Origin: Favolaschia claudopus
Taxonomy: Eukaryota > Basidiomycota > Agaricomycetes > Agaricales > Mycenaceae
Direction of reading: 5' to 3'
Length of the DNA: 64,000 nt
Assembly: GCA_037176885.1 (NCBI GenBank)
Contig: JAWWNJ010000004.1
Coordinates: 620,001 to 684,000, forward strand
Position numbers and translations under genes: made by a program. Position 1 is the stretch's first letter; every line of letters begins with the position of its first letter. Under the pieces are notes generated by a model. That model was not told where the DNA came from. It saw only the letters and a program-made list of their open reading frames with translations, and did no database searches. Shown piece by piece: positions 11,658 to 22,926 of the stretch.

Positions 11658-13030
11658 TTAAAGTAATATAATGTCCCGAGTCCGTGACCCTTCCCTTGCA
11701 AGGCGTAGAGCCAAGATTTGAGTCGTCAAACTTGAGTAGCCATTGCCGATGAAGATGTTGGCTGTTCGAGCCAGCTCGACGTCCACAGCAACAGCCCAAT
11801 CTCCTTCTCCGTTTCGTAACGGTAGGGAACCGGTATGTGTGACAGTTTTCATAGGGCCGCCTTTATAACCAGCTCGGAGTATACGCTTTGGATCTTGAAC
11901 GGCAGCTTCTAGTTTGTAGTACTGAAGGTATACCGAAGGATGATCCCACGAAGCTGAGAAAGTGTGAGTAGTGAGGTCGTTTGTGAACTTAGACTATTTA
12001 CCGTCGTGGAGAATATGCAGTGTGTTAACGTGCGGATTAGCTCGCGCTTGAGCGTCGATGGCATCGAGAATACGACGTAGAGATGGGTAGCAATGCTCCA
12101 TCACTGGACGCCTCGTTGTTCAAGTCCATTTGGGAGGAAACACAGTTTCCTCCAGCTCGGAAGAGTAGCCCAAGTTGTGTAGCCCGTGCGGGTTGCAGCG
12201 AGGCCTTTGCAGTGGTCCTCTAAATCACCTTTCAAGCTCTAGATTCAGAGAAATAGTATAGCCAGCCCGAGTTCACATACCGCGACGCAAATGCAGAGCC
12301 ATATAAGGCTCAGTTGGGCGCGCTCGTTTGACAATCTCTGATATCTGTGGAGACCTTCGAACGACAGTAGGTACGTGAAGTCATGGCAAATGTTGGAGTG
12401 GGCAAACCAATTAAAGGTAGACGACAAGTACAGTTTGAAAGTCGGCCAAATCGCGTGAATGGCGGGGGAAGCCAAGAAATCCCAATTAATGAAAGTGATT
12501 GTCGATTGACATACACCGTTCTGAGCTGCTCAACATATCTCTGGCATGGTTCCAAAGGGCAGCGTTTTCGCGACTGAAAGTGAGTGTGTATAGTCTCTGA
12601 TGGGGTGCAGACAGTTTGATACAAAGCGTCAGGAAGCGAGGCATTAGTTACACCAGGCAAAAAGGCAGACAATGGAAGCGGAGAGTGTCGCGGTGCCCTT
12701 TGCCAGATGAGAGGTTGGTACACATACACCCGTCCCGTCAAAATGGCAAGATGGTGATACAGAAGGATTTCTTGGACCTGGGAGCAAATTATTGAGAGAG
12801 AATATTGAGCAGCAGGGTCGATAGTATGCGAACTTGATTGTTAAATCCTGCCCCCTGAAGCTGCTTGAACCAAACGTATTTTGTTGACTGCGGTCGAGAG
12901 TCTCAAGAGCATGGAGCGCATTGGGTGTATTCAGTTTGAGAGATGGAGGCGTAGAGAGAATACGGGGGGAGCCTAGTGAATAGATAAAATACAAGACGAA
13001 GAGTACGACGGAGAAACCAAAAAGTGCGTA
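11658..13030 (-). CDS. GDP-fucose protein O-fucosyltransferase-like, type II membrane protein
   Basis: Clear motifs in order on the minus strand: a membrane anchor [15 protein letters not shown] (about 13000-12955), [64 protein letters not shown] (the Arg of the GDP-binding HLRRGD motif), [30 protein letters not shown] and the C-terminal [14 protein letters not shown]. These fit the fungal POFUT-like family, presumed to act in the Golgi. Introns join these blocks, for example one ending before the VQEILL block. I could not connect the HLRRGD block to the HCYPSL block (about 12190-12080) without a frame change, so this part contains an indel, an unseen intron or a disabling mutation. The start codon is not resolved; no ATG lies in the anchor exon. 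Confidence 0.6.
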
Positions 13031-13171
13031 AACACCGTCGCCAGAATCGATAACTGTGCCAGTCAGTGTGCGATCGGTGACTCGATTGGACGACCATGAA
13101 GCAGCAAGGGCAAGAACGGCCTGGACAGCAATGTAGAGGCCTTGAATGTTGAAAGACTCGAAGAAGAGATA
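13031..13171 (-). pseudogene. Orphan exon fragment of actin-related protein ARP3
   Basis: The minus strand from 13171 encodes [24 protein letters not shown], then [15 protein letters not shown]. This is a near-verbatim match to the central part of Arp3 (Arp2/3 complex), about 45 residues. It is preceded by GTGTAG, which would serve as a splice acceptor, and ends at SGDG with a following GT. No other ARP3 exon is present in the window. The frame continues open into the membrane anchor of the fucosyltransferase-like gene. It could be a stray duplicated exon or a fragment captured into that gene's 5' end; the recognition of the ARP3 sequence itself is strong. Confidence 0.7.
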
Positions 13172-13205
13172 CTACACAGCCACAAAACATTTGCCTTCAT
13201 CCACG

Positions 13206-15430
13206 ATGAGCACACGTCGCAAACTCAAACGGCGGTTCAGCTCCGCGTCCGTCGCCGACCTTTGGTCCACCCATTCCACTCCTCGTCTACGCCAGCCTTC
13301 TCTCAGTCCCACTCTCACCAGTACCGACGCATTCGATCCACCACTCAACATATATGCTTCCCTTCCCCCTACCCCAATTTCCCCCTCCCCTCCCTCGCGG
13401 CCATTGACCCCGTTGACCCCCATATCCCCAATATCTTCCATGTTTGAGCCTGTTGTGCAACCGTTTTCTCTATGGGATTATCTGAGGGAGGAGCTATTGG
13501 CCACTGATTTCGATTCACACCAAGAACTCAAGTGGGACCGTGTAAGCAATTTCCTCAGCATCCCCGTTGCCATAGAAAAGGTACCTGAATATAAATCTCG
13601 TATATACTGCTCTAACGTCGCTCAGATCATCGGGTTTGGGTTCATTCTCTGCCTAGACTCTTTCTTGTACACTTTCACCATCTTACCTATCCGATTTGCG
13701 CTGGCATGGACGCGGCTACTGCTGAACACCTTCTCCCGATCTGCTCCTCCTCTTCCTCCTTCTCAAAAGGCTGATATACTCCGAATGCTTCTTTTGGTCG
13801 TCTCCATTATGATCTTAACCCCACTTACCGACGCAAGCAAAATATATCATTTCATTCGCGGCCAGGACACTATCAAACTGTATGTCATTTTCAACGCGCT
13901 CGAAGTACGCCCTCATATCTGTTCCCAGACTCTTTCTGATCCCCTCAATGTCAGATTGGTGATCGCCTATGTGCATCTATTGGTCAAGACATACTCGATT
14001 GCTTGTTTTCGCGTTCCACCTTGGAACCGTTGTCCCGCAGGGTCCCGGTCACGTCTCATACATTTCGGCCGCTGCTGTTCTTTGTGTTGGCCACATTGTA
14101 TAATGGTACGTCGATCATGTAAGTCCGTTGTGGTGCTGACGCCACTCGCAAGTTGTCCACTCGCTTGTTATGGTGTACCAGCTCATTTCGCTGAATGTGG
14201 CTGTCAATTCGTACGATCATGCTTTGCTCACGCTCTTGGTATCCAACCAGTTTGTGGAAATCAAAGGCAGCGTTTTCAAAAAGTTTGAAAAAGACAATCT
14301 GTTTCAGATCACTTGCGCAGGTATAGCTAATCAGCCGCTAGAAATCCAGATAATAACGATCGATAGATATCGTTGAGCGCTTTACACTTGCTCTCATGCT
14401 TTGCGTGGTCGCTTTCCGGAATATGATCGAACTGAGTGGTTCTGAGTTTGACTTTCGCGAAGGATTCATCCTGCCCAAAAGTTTCGGGTGGGTTTGGGGC
14501 AACAACATCCTTTGGACTATCTCATATGTGCGCGGTCGTACCAACTAGAAGCGCCGCTGCTGACCTCTTCCTATAGCCTGTGCTGACCGTCCTTGTGTCG
14601 GAAATGCTGGTGGATTGGCTTAAACACGCGTTCATCACCAAATTCAACCATATCAGACCGTCGGTGTATGAGAGATACACTGACGTTCTGTGTCGCGACC
14701 TGGCCAGCGGGAGCGCCGTCGGCCGACGTGGAGCTCGCAAAGTCAGTCCTCGTGTCAACAACAGACTGAGATTATGCTCATTCTTTCTCAGCATACATAC
14801 GTCGATCAGTCTCCCTTGGTGGCTCGCCGTCTAGGCTTCGCTTCTCTTCCACTTGCCGTTCTAGCGGTTCTCATAGGCTCACAATCCATGAGCTTGTTGT
14901 TTGCCTTCCACTCCGACAACTCCATGCCATGGACAGCGGTGTCGCTCTCCAATGCTGAGATAATACACTACCTGACTTGGGCGATAATGGGTGTGCTGTT
15001 CTGGGTCTGGTAATCCGGGCTTCATTTGCTTCAATTGAAGATGCTTAACAGTGTTACAGTTTTGTCGTTATCAAGGTTATAATGGGAGTCAATCTCATAA
15101 GTTATGCGACTCAAAGGAAAGCGGGAATGGAGGCTCGCGAAGCTGAGGACGCTGTCAACGATTTTGGTCGAGATCCTATAGGAGAAGGTCGAGAGGAGCA
15201 GGTCTGTACTCACTCTCTGTTCACAAACAATTTCAGAGGCACTCAATTTGCCAAACTAGATTTACAACCGCGAACTTAAAACCCTTCTCGACGACAAGCG
15301 GGATGACGCACCTCGTCTAGCCGAGATAGGTGAAAAGAAATTCAAGCTGGAGACGGACAAGGGAGGGAAGAAGGGGCGGGTGAAGCTCGAAGATCTAACC
15401 CGCTTTACAATGGTAAAGCGAATCTGGTAG
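13206..15430 (+). CDS. TAPT1/EMP65-family multi-pass membrane protein
   Basis: The family (human TAPT1, yeast Emp65) comprises ER/ciliary-base membrane proteins linked to ER quality control and vesicle trafficking. The protein has a Pro/Ser-rich cytosolic N terminus, then SLWDYLREELLATD, IIGFGFILCLDSFLYTFTIL, the conserved DASKIYHFIRGQDTIKLYVI, ISLNVAVNSYDHALLTLLVSN, FVEIKGSVFKKFEKDNLFQ, SEMLVDWLKHAFITKFN and several further membrane spans. The start MSTRRKLKRRFSS is preferred over an in-frame ATG at 13146, which would overlap the minus-strand ARP3 fragment. Introns are short; one at 13581-13625 (45 bases) is a multiple of three. The C terminus is charged and ends KRIW. Confidence 0.9.
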
Positions 15431-15777
15431 CACATCTTAGACACGGATAAGGGTGGGTAACGAGTGGGATATTGATATAAGAGCACAAAATATACATGAG
15501 TGAAATTGAGAGGTAAGGAATGTATGGATACACTATGCTATGCCGGATGTGAGTGCAAAAATGTACATGAGACTGGAGAAGGAGCGTATGGATACATTGA
15601 GCCGTGTCGATGATCATTAAACTGGAAAGAGAGGGTCGGGAAACTCGTGACTCGCCGTCTCGCAATTGCATCTAGTATTGGGGGGCAGGAGAATAGCCCC
15701 TGTTGCGCACCCGGGTTGCACCAGACCGATGGAGAGAAGTGGGCTTTCGAAGGAGCAGAACGAAGCTCTGACGCCCC
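15431..15777. other. Intergenic region, nothing recognised
   Basis: This stretch lies between the TAPT1-family stop and the stop of the next minus-strand gene. I see no coding, RNA or repeat signal. Confidence 0.5.
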
Positions 15778-16519
15778 TCAGGAATGGGGGACAGTGCCCG
15801 ACGAACCTCCGCGCGGGAGGGGGGTGGGGAAGCGATGAAGCCAGGAGACTGAGAAGCGTTGTTCTCCCTGCTCGGCAGCAGGGACTGCTGTGCGCTGCGG
15901 AGTGGGAGTCTTGAGCTGAATGTGCGCTCCGAGACTCCGGGTAGATAGGTTCGCGTGTGCATTAGCGTACAGCGGACGACGGGAAGACGAGGAGCTGGAC
16001 CTCAGCGAGGTGGAAGCCTTCTGTGAATTCGCTTCGATTTGGAGAGCGCTGAGCGCGTTCCTTGGCCATCTCCAGGACTCGTGGAGGAGGAGGAGGGAGA
16101 AGGTCCTCGTCGGAGAAGAGAGCTTCGGGGGGAAAGTAGAATCTGCCACCGTCGTTGTGCGCGGTGCTGACAATTGCTTGGAAAGCTGGAGGTGCGGGGA
16201 AGCTCCCAAGAATATCCGAGAAATTGGAGTCCTCTGAATCGCGTCGGTTGGAAGGAGGGTAGGGGGTCCCAAAATCGTCGTAATAGTAGTCCAAATCACC
16301 CTTCATGCGCGTCTGGTCAACAGGCGAATGACTGTGTATATCGGACACAGTGAGCGGTTTCGTGCCACGATAAACGGGCTTGGACGAAGATCTGTATCCT
16401 GGTGGTCATTTAAGACCGTGGAGCCTCTGCACGGGTAATCAGGTACTATGCCACTCAGATTGAGACCAAGACGATACTTGTGATGGAAAAGGTTTGGAAA
16501 TTTTGCGAATGCGGTTCAT
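15778..16519 (-). CDS. Small hypothetical protein
   Basis: I join MNRIRKISKPFPSQ (start 16519) through a 50-base intron (about 16397-16446) to a second exon with DLDYYYDDFGTPYPPSNRR and DLLPPPPPRVLEMAKERA, and through an 84-base intron to a last exon ending GGSSGTVPHS. The product is about 190 residues, acidic and Pro/Ser-rich, without a recognised domain or membrane segment. If the second intron is not spliced, the protein would instead stop at 15962. No function can be proposed. Confidence 0.45.
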
Positions 16520-17053
16520 GTAGGTGAAGGAGGGGGAAGGACGTGGATGTGGGGGATGAGTAGTTCAGTTCTAAGCGACGAGACTTTATATGCTGGCGGT
16601 TCCGGAGGTTGTCTGCATTGTTCCAGTTCACAGGCCACCGGAGACGACACATTTCCCAAAGCGGAAACAGACGGTATTCTTCCTTTGTGAGTGCAAAGCG
16701 TTACGACATTGTCCTGAAGTGCAAGAATATACCATGGAGTTCAAAGCGACGAAGCTTTCCGACCTCGAAATTCCACACTCACATATTTCACTGTACAATG
16801 GCTGCAATGTCAGCTTCTGATATCCGGCTTCATTTGTTGCTTTAAGGTTTGCCGTAGGTTCGTCTTGAATGAGCCCAGTTCTCGCGCAGCAAGTGGAAGT
16901 CAGCGAACACTGAAGGTGGGAACGGCTGATCATGATGATCAATCAATGTTATCGAGCCGAAAAAGGAAATAGATGAATGATTGGCAAGCGAATTGAATGC
17001 ATCTTTAATCTTTACTAGGGTCCGCCTCCAGAAGCCTAGACCAGGTGCTGTTA
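16520..17053. other. Intergenic region, nothing recognised
   Basis: This region separates a minus-strand hypothetical gene from the downstream end of the dehydrogenase gene. Open frames are short and without protein-like motifs. Confidence 0.5.
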
Positions 17054-18378
17054 CTAAAAGACGGCGTATTGGGCTTTAGGCACGCACCACTTATACACCA
17101 CTCTCGAGTCCTTGCCTCGGTACTAATATCAAGTATTTGATTGTCAATCAGTCGAAGCAAGTCGAGATACAATAAACTGACTCTCGGGTCTGAGGCGGTT
17201 GAAGAGTACGCTTTTATGGCAGTGTCTCCGAGGACCAGCTTAGCGCCAACTTTCTTGGCTGCTGCCGCTGCCAGCTTCATATCTTTCTCCATCAATTGCA
17301 CCTATGAGCCAATTTCATTGCGACTCAAGCGCACACAGAGGCATCGCACCTTGAAGCCGCCTTCATAGCCCTTGCTAGTCACTGCGTCTGGGCACACTCC
17401 AGGCACTGCAATGCAGAGGTTCAGTCACCGTATTTATTCAGTCGATACATTTCGTACCAGATTGACGGTTGAGTTGACCCAGCTGGCTGCCGATCCTTGC
17501 GAGAAAACAATTGCTAAGATCCCGAGGGTCAATCCGAGTTGCATGCCGAGGTTCATAGCCTCCGAAGTTGCCAGAGCAATTATTCCGCTTAGATAATTGT
17601 TGCTGAGTTTCGCTGCTAAACCGAGCCCTCTTCTGCCCATTGGATTTATCGACTTGCCCATAGTTTTGAGTACCGCCTGAATGAGGGGAAATCTTTCGTC
17701 GTCAGCAGAGATTCCGCACATGAAAGTGATGATCCCTGGGCGTTATTCAGTCGAAGAATTGTGGAGACTTGGGAGTCGTACCTTTCGAAGCGCCAGCCGT
17801 ACCACCAGACACCGGACAGTCGAAAAAAGCAGGCGGGTTTTCAGAGTTGGAGTCGTTGACGGCTTCCCCGACTGCCAATGAGGTTTCGATATCAATTGTC
17901 GAGCTGCAGAAGATGTCCATAACACGATATCCTAGATATCGTCATCCTTCACCTATCAATGAAAATTTTGCTCGATGTCTGTCCTGCGAGTAGTCCAACA
18001 TTGTTCGCGAGGTAAACCTCTCTAACATGTGTTCCTGTAGATGAGTGAGTGGTCCGCTAGAGATGTCAAAGGAAACACAGCTCATTTTACCTTCTGGAAC
18101 GATAGTAAATTATGAAATCCTGGAATAACATCACTTCGAGAATGATGGTCTAGTCCGAAGTGTCAAACATACAGATTCATCCGCTACTTGCCTTCGCACT
18201 AGTCGCGAGTCGCACCCGACCTTGTGGGGTCGTGCTAGCAAACCTGTGCAGGAGAGGTAGGTCCACATCAAAGACTGTCAGTACCCCCGAGCTGTTGGCA
18301 AGGAGCTGCGTAGCCATCGGCCATCCCATAGCACCTAGTCCCACAAACCCTAGCCGCTGAGGTAGGTGGCTAGCCATG
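17054..18378 (-). CDS. 3-hydroxyisobutyrate dehydrogenase-like oxidoreductase
   Basis: Member of the beta-hydroxyacid dehydrogenase family, which oxidises 3-hydroxy acids with NAD(P); in valine breakdown this is 3-hydroxyisobutyrate to methylmalonate semialdehyde. The N-terminal Rossmann motif is LGFVGLGAMGWPMATQLL, then a DCPVSGGTAGA segment (substrate-binding), and the catalytic-Lys region GLAAKLSNNYLSGI. The C terminus KDMKLAAAAAKKVGA, GDTAIKAYSS, DSRVVYKW is typical. The start ATG at 18378 is chosen because the longer frame upstream opens with GTG. The last intron joins SDPR to YRGKDSRVVYKW and gives the stop at 17054. A mitochondrial leader is not evident. Confidence 0.85.
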
Positions 18379-18565
18379 TTTTGAGGGCGGCTTGGTCTCA
18401 CGACAGGTTCTCACAACGTCCTTCCCCCGTCCCACAGGCATGCGTGTATACCAATTAGCCACGGGACGGCCTCCCGTTGCTACTAGTTCTCTGCCGTTCA
18501 GGTGCCGAAGTACATGAGAGCCTGAAAGAGACCTGAGATCTTGACCTCATCACTATCTTTCCTGT

Positions 18566-19241
18566 ATGTCTTCAAGCAAAAGACCGAATGAGCAAGCGCA
18601 CCAGGAGCTCTACGAGGCCGGAATGGTTCTGAGACGAAAGGTGATGGTAAGCGGTATGAATGCTGCTTTGCAACTCGTTATTCTAACGTACTGTTTAGGG
18701 AGACGAATACGTGGACGATCAACTGCGGAAGGGGAGTGTCTGACTTCATGAGGCCGATGCAAGAGGTCGATAACATTCTTCAACCGCCCGCAATCAGACT
18801 AATCGCAGCAATGCTTCAAGCTCACAACCGAGGTTTCGCTTTTGATTCGAAAGATATGCCTCAGCCTGACAGTCTGAAAGGTTGCATGGGGAACGATCTG
18901 GACTCGACGCAAGTGACAGCCAAATTTAAGCCATTTTATTCTGATATACGCTCAGCTGGACTGGAACCGAAACAGAGAAGCCTGATCAACATTGCCCTCT
19001 TAGCATCCCAGGGAAAGGCGGAGGAGCTTGCGGGGACATGTTAGGTACGGCCTTTTGGATGCTCTGCACCCTGCTGAAAGAGATTTGAAGGGGAGCGATC
19101 AACAACGGTGCAAGCGAGAGTGAGATAGCTGAAACGCTGTTGCAGGCAGCGATTTATTGCGGGATACCGACTGGAATGGGTAGTTTCAGAGTCGCTGAAG
19201 AAGCTCTCAGAAAATGCGTGAAGGGTCGTAACGTAGTACTA
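18566..19241 (+). CDS. Carboxymuconolactone decarboxylase-family protein, frame broken twice
   Basis: Conserved segments of the AhpD-like/CMD family are all present: LYEAGMVLRRKVM, GDEYVDDQL, SDFMRPMQE, WGTIWTRPGLEPKQRS, LAGHV, GAINNGASESEIAETLLQ and AIYCGIPTGM. They connect through introns 18766-18820 and 18833-18880 around a 12-base exon (18821-18832, LTTE), a GC-donor intron 18909-18955, and an intron ending before GAINNG. Two joins fail by one base: GDEYVDDQLRKG to SDFMRP (near 18730-18740) and LAG to HVRGAINNG (near 19035). Each is repaired by removing one G from a GGGG run. This means either assembly errors or a recent pseudogene. The stop codon is not resolved; I end at a likely donor. 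Substrate unknown. Confidence 0.6.
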
Positions 19242-19387
19242 GTATGTATAGAGTACCGAGCATCGTATATCACGGCCCGACCAAGTCCGAATGTTGACGT
19301 GATCGGGAGCAATTATGCTGTCTGCAATGCAACTGCGATGATCAATCTCGAGCTCTTTCTTGTTCTTGTGTGCTGCAGTCTGAGTCT

Positions 19388-20225
19388 ATGCTGGTTTCTG
19401 CTGGATTTCCCCTAGTCCTCTGCGCAACCGCTGCCATTCTTTTTGTCTCTATTCTTTCTCCATCCTTCTTCTCAATCGTCTTCTCACTCTCGCTTTAGAC
19501 TGTCGTGTCCGTGTCTGCTCCTAGTTGGGTGAGGACTTTTGCGCCTTGGGGCAAGGTAGCCACCTATACGCTGTCACCTAGGATAAGATATTCTTTCTTA
19601 ACGCTGCATCTGCCAACGCCACCATTCATTTGGGCGTTTTTGGTTCGACTGGAACACACCCGACTGTTGGCTATCGTTTCAATTCAACTTCGCTGCATTT
19701 TCAAGTTGTGTCCGCCAAATTACTCCTCGATCCTCTTCTTATCTCCTTAGTGATGATACCCTTCACACACCTGTTTTTCTCAATTTGACCCGAACGCTAA
19801 TATTACATCCATTGGTACCCTGCTGCAAGCTCCATGAATCCTATTCACGAACATTCATAGCTGCCGCTATATCTGGTGGTGCTTTTCTCTGTGGATTGTG
19901 CGGTGTATGCGGCATTCCTGCGGGCACTGCGTTCATGCGTTCGTTCCGCTGTACTTGGTCAAGCTGGTGAATGCTCAACTCTATTTCAGGCTCTTGGGCC
20001 GCCTTGGGAACTCTTGTGTCCCTCATGGCCTTCCTCTTTGACATGGTCCTCTTTGGGATTGCCCGTCGTCAATTCCATCAGCAAGGATTCTCTTCTCAAT
20101 ATGGGAACGCTTGCTGGCTGACGCTGGGCGCTCTGGTTGCTATTCTCCTGGGATTCTTTTTCGCCAGCTCAACCATCTTTTCCAAATACTGCAACAAGAG
20201 ACGCAACAAGCCCATAGGCATCTGA
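19388..20225 (+). CDS. SUR7/PalI-family four-span membrane protein
   Basis: The first span reads FPLVLCATAAILFTVVSVS once the 54-base intron 19445-19498 removes an apparent in-frame stop. A second intron 19529-19581 joins SAPSW to DKIFFLNAASANATIHL, then GVFGSTGTHPTVGYRF follows. Later come NLTRTLILHPL, a Gly/Cys-rich span, GSWAALGTLVSLMAFLFDMV and WLTLGALVAILLGFFFA, then a basic tail. This layout (extracellular loop with NLT..LILHP between spans 1 and 2) is that of SUR7/PalI proteins, which act at plasma-membrane eisosomes or in ambient-pH sensing. The join near 19705-19750 before DDTLHTPVF is not resolved by one base, so either an unseen splice or an indel is present. Confidence 0.7.
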
Positions 20226-20676
20226 GCAGTGAGCTCGCATCACTCTATCTGTTGATCTCTGGCATCCGGTGGTGACGTTTCACGATTGTATGTGACACCC
20301 GACCATGTACTGTTGACTTATCCCTTGTACTTCTTTTGTTTTGTCTTTTTTTCATGGGTTACAAAGGCTTGCAATAATACATCCGTTTGGTATGCAATGG
20401 CAGTATTTTCTACATATGCGCGAAGCGCCGAAACGAAAATCGAAGTATGCTGTCAAGCGGGTGTAAGTGGGGGTACTTCCACCGGCAACGATTGCCATCA
20501 TTGCCTCCGGTTAGTAACAGCCTGTTATTCACGATCATTATTGATGTTGCTCATTCTCGGTCCTTTCGTCTCTCCCATCCCGTTTTCCTTTCGATTCGTG
20601 CCATTTGGTGCACACCAGACCCTGCGGGTCCTTTCGCGGCTGGGCTGGTCTAGCGCCTTTCTTCGTTCCTTCCAAC
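20226..20676. other. Intergenic region, nothing recognised
   Basis: This is T-rich sequence between two plus-strand genes. The open frames here show no protein-like motif and are treated as noise. Confidence 0.5.
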
Positions 20677-22670
20677 ATGCCTCGGTATAACACGACCATC
20701 GAAGATTATTCCCCCGTCATCTCGTATTCTCCCAACTGGTCCGTGTATCGTTGAGCGCTAAGCGGCGACTCTGACCCAGAATACCTGCACAGGAGTGCTG
20801 GGAGCAGCTCAGATAATCGTGCAGAGTTGTATTCCGACTCCAGTTTCACTTTAACCTCTACCGATGGCGAAACTGCATCGTTCGCGTTCAATGGAACGTC
20901 GTTTCAAATCTTTGGGTCTAAGAGAGCCAATCACGGTGCGATTGTCAAAGAAAAACTTTTGAATTCCTCACGAATTTTTGCCGCAGGCTTCTATCAAGTC
21001 ACTGTGGACGGCACATCTGTTTCGGATTCGGGAACGGCCCCCGAGCCTGGGCTATTCCAAGTTCCATTGTTCAGCAGCCCACCTTTGGAGCAAAAATTGC
21101 ATGTCGTCACTTTAACGAATCAAGGAAACTCGTTCATTGACATTGACTTCGTATGTTTGGGTGTCTGCGAACCGTCTCGATTCTGACTTGTTATTATAAG
21201 GTCACTTTCACGAGCAGCATCGGTACGGACAAGGACCAGCTGACGGTGAATACGGTGCAAGACTCCGATTCCTCGTTTTTCTATGCTGGAACTTGGGGTT
21301 TAAATCCGCCAAATATTGGGACATATTCTGGCGGCTCGGGCCATGGAACTGCGACCCTGGGGGCCTTCATGACGTTTACTTTTGAAGTGCGCCTTTTATT
21401 TTCTAAGTGTTGTCGATTCAACCGAGTTATAGGGCAAGTTAGAAGGATTTTTGGAATGATAAGCCCTGACAGAAGTCGTAGGAGACGGGGTCACTCTCTA
21501 TGGACCCGTGGGTCAGTGGCGTTCTCTGATTCGCTTGCACAGATATTGATTATCTGCAGGTCCTGGAAGCTCACCATTCTCTGTATCTATGGACGGCGGG
21601 CCGCCTTCAACTCACACGGCAAACAAACAATTCTACAGACCTCGTGTCCCTCTGTATATTGCTTCTGACCTAGGGTCTGGTTAGCAGCCTTTTGCTCACA
21701 GTTTGAGCCGCAATCCTGACTTCACACCCAGGATCTCATGTTGTCAACATAACTTATCAGCCAACGCAGCCGGGTCAAATTTTCGCCATCGACTATGCGG
21801 ATGTCTACACCACTTCTTCAGGTTCTCTGCACTCTCTGTGAGTCCACTACACTTAATTCAGCTGCTCCATTTACCCTGGCGCAGGAATAGTAAAGCTTCT
21901 AGCGGGTAAGCCGAGATGTTTTATTCCCCGTATTGTGATTAAACGGCTGTAGATCGAAGTCTGGTTTATCTGGTGGGGTCATTGCGGGCATTATCATTGC
22001 TCTACTTTTCGTCTTCGCCATATTGATTGGGCTCATTTTCTTCTTGCGTCGACGGAAACGCAAGCGGACGAGGGCATCCCTTGAAGCACCAATGGTACCA
22101 CCGCCGATGAGCAACAGGGATATCATCGCTGCTCCTGTGACATACCCCTCCGCACCGGCCCAACCCTCAATTAGGTCCTACCCCTCGACTTTGGATGGAT
22201 CGTATTATGTCGCTCCTGCGTCGAACATCGTCGTAGACACTCAGGCGCAGACCTATGCACCTAGTGCCGCATCTGAATCGGACTATTCGCCTACTGGGTC
22301 TCATTCTGCTGTGAGCGAGGTGACATCAATTCTGCATCAGGCACTAATTTGCCTAGAATATGAGACGTATTTCGTCGACGACGCATTCCTCGGCAGCGTC
22401 CAGTTCACAGTCATTCAACACCCTGCCGTTCCCCAAAGGGACACCGCTACCGCTTCCTCCCACCGCCAACCAAAGCTTAGCTCATGTATATGTCCCAACA
22501 TTGACTGGGGAATTGCTGTACTGATGGTTGTTGGATAGGTCCCTACGTCCGAATTACGTGCCAATCGGAGGGTAGTCCCTGGAAGAGCGCAGGATTTCGG
22601 CAGTGTAGCGGGGCCGGCACCCCCGGACTATGTACAAGCTACCGAGCCGTTCGAGCCCCGAGCATTCTGA
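20677..22670 (+). CDS. Single-pass membrane protein with tandem extracellular domains
   Basis: The N terminus MPRYNTTIEDYSPVISYSPNW opens a beta-rich ectodomain (FTLTSTDGETASFAFNG, TSFQIFGSK, YQVTVDG), followed by a second similar module (VNTVQDSDSSFFYAGTWG, SGHGTATLGAFMTFTFE, VVNITYQPTQPGQIFAIDY). One membrane span follows, GGVIAGIIIALLFVFAILIG, then FFLRRRKRKR and a Pro/Ser-rich cytosolic tail ending EPFEPRAF. This architecture, with an SKG6/mucin-like span, is common in Agaricomycetes, often without a classical signal peptide. Function is unknown; a cell-surface or wall-sensing role is inference. Introns are short, with several in the second module. Confidence 0.7.
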
Positions 22671-22926
22671 CCACAGAGGGTTTCCAGTCGACAGTAAATA
22701 TATGGGAACAAGGACTTTGCTTTGCTAGGGATTCACTGCTCTCTGGGACATTGTCGAATGTGTAACGTTTTTGTGTAACGATAGTATTTGATCCATGCTT
22801 TGCCATGGAAAACTTGAATATTTCGATTGCAATATTTGCAACATTTACGTACAGCAATCACGGCTGGTGAAAATGACGATCGATGCTTGGTTAACGTTTG
22901 TCCCTTAAGCTCTGCGCTCCGCCTCC

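Noticed and set aside
19445..19498. In-frame stop near the start of the SUR7-type gene
   Set aside because: A 54-base GT..AG intron removes it and yields a good first membrane span.
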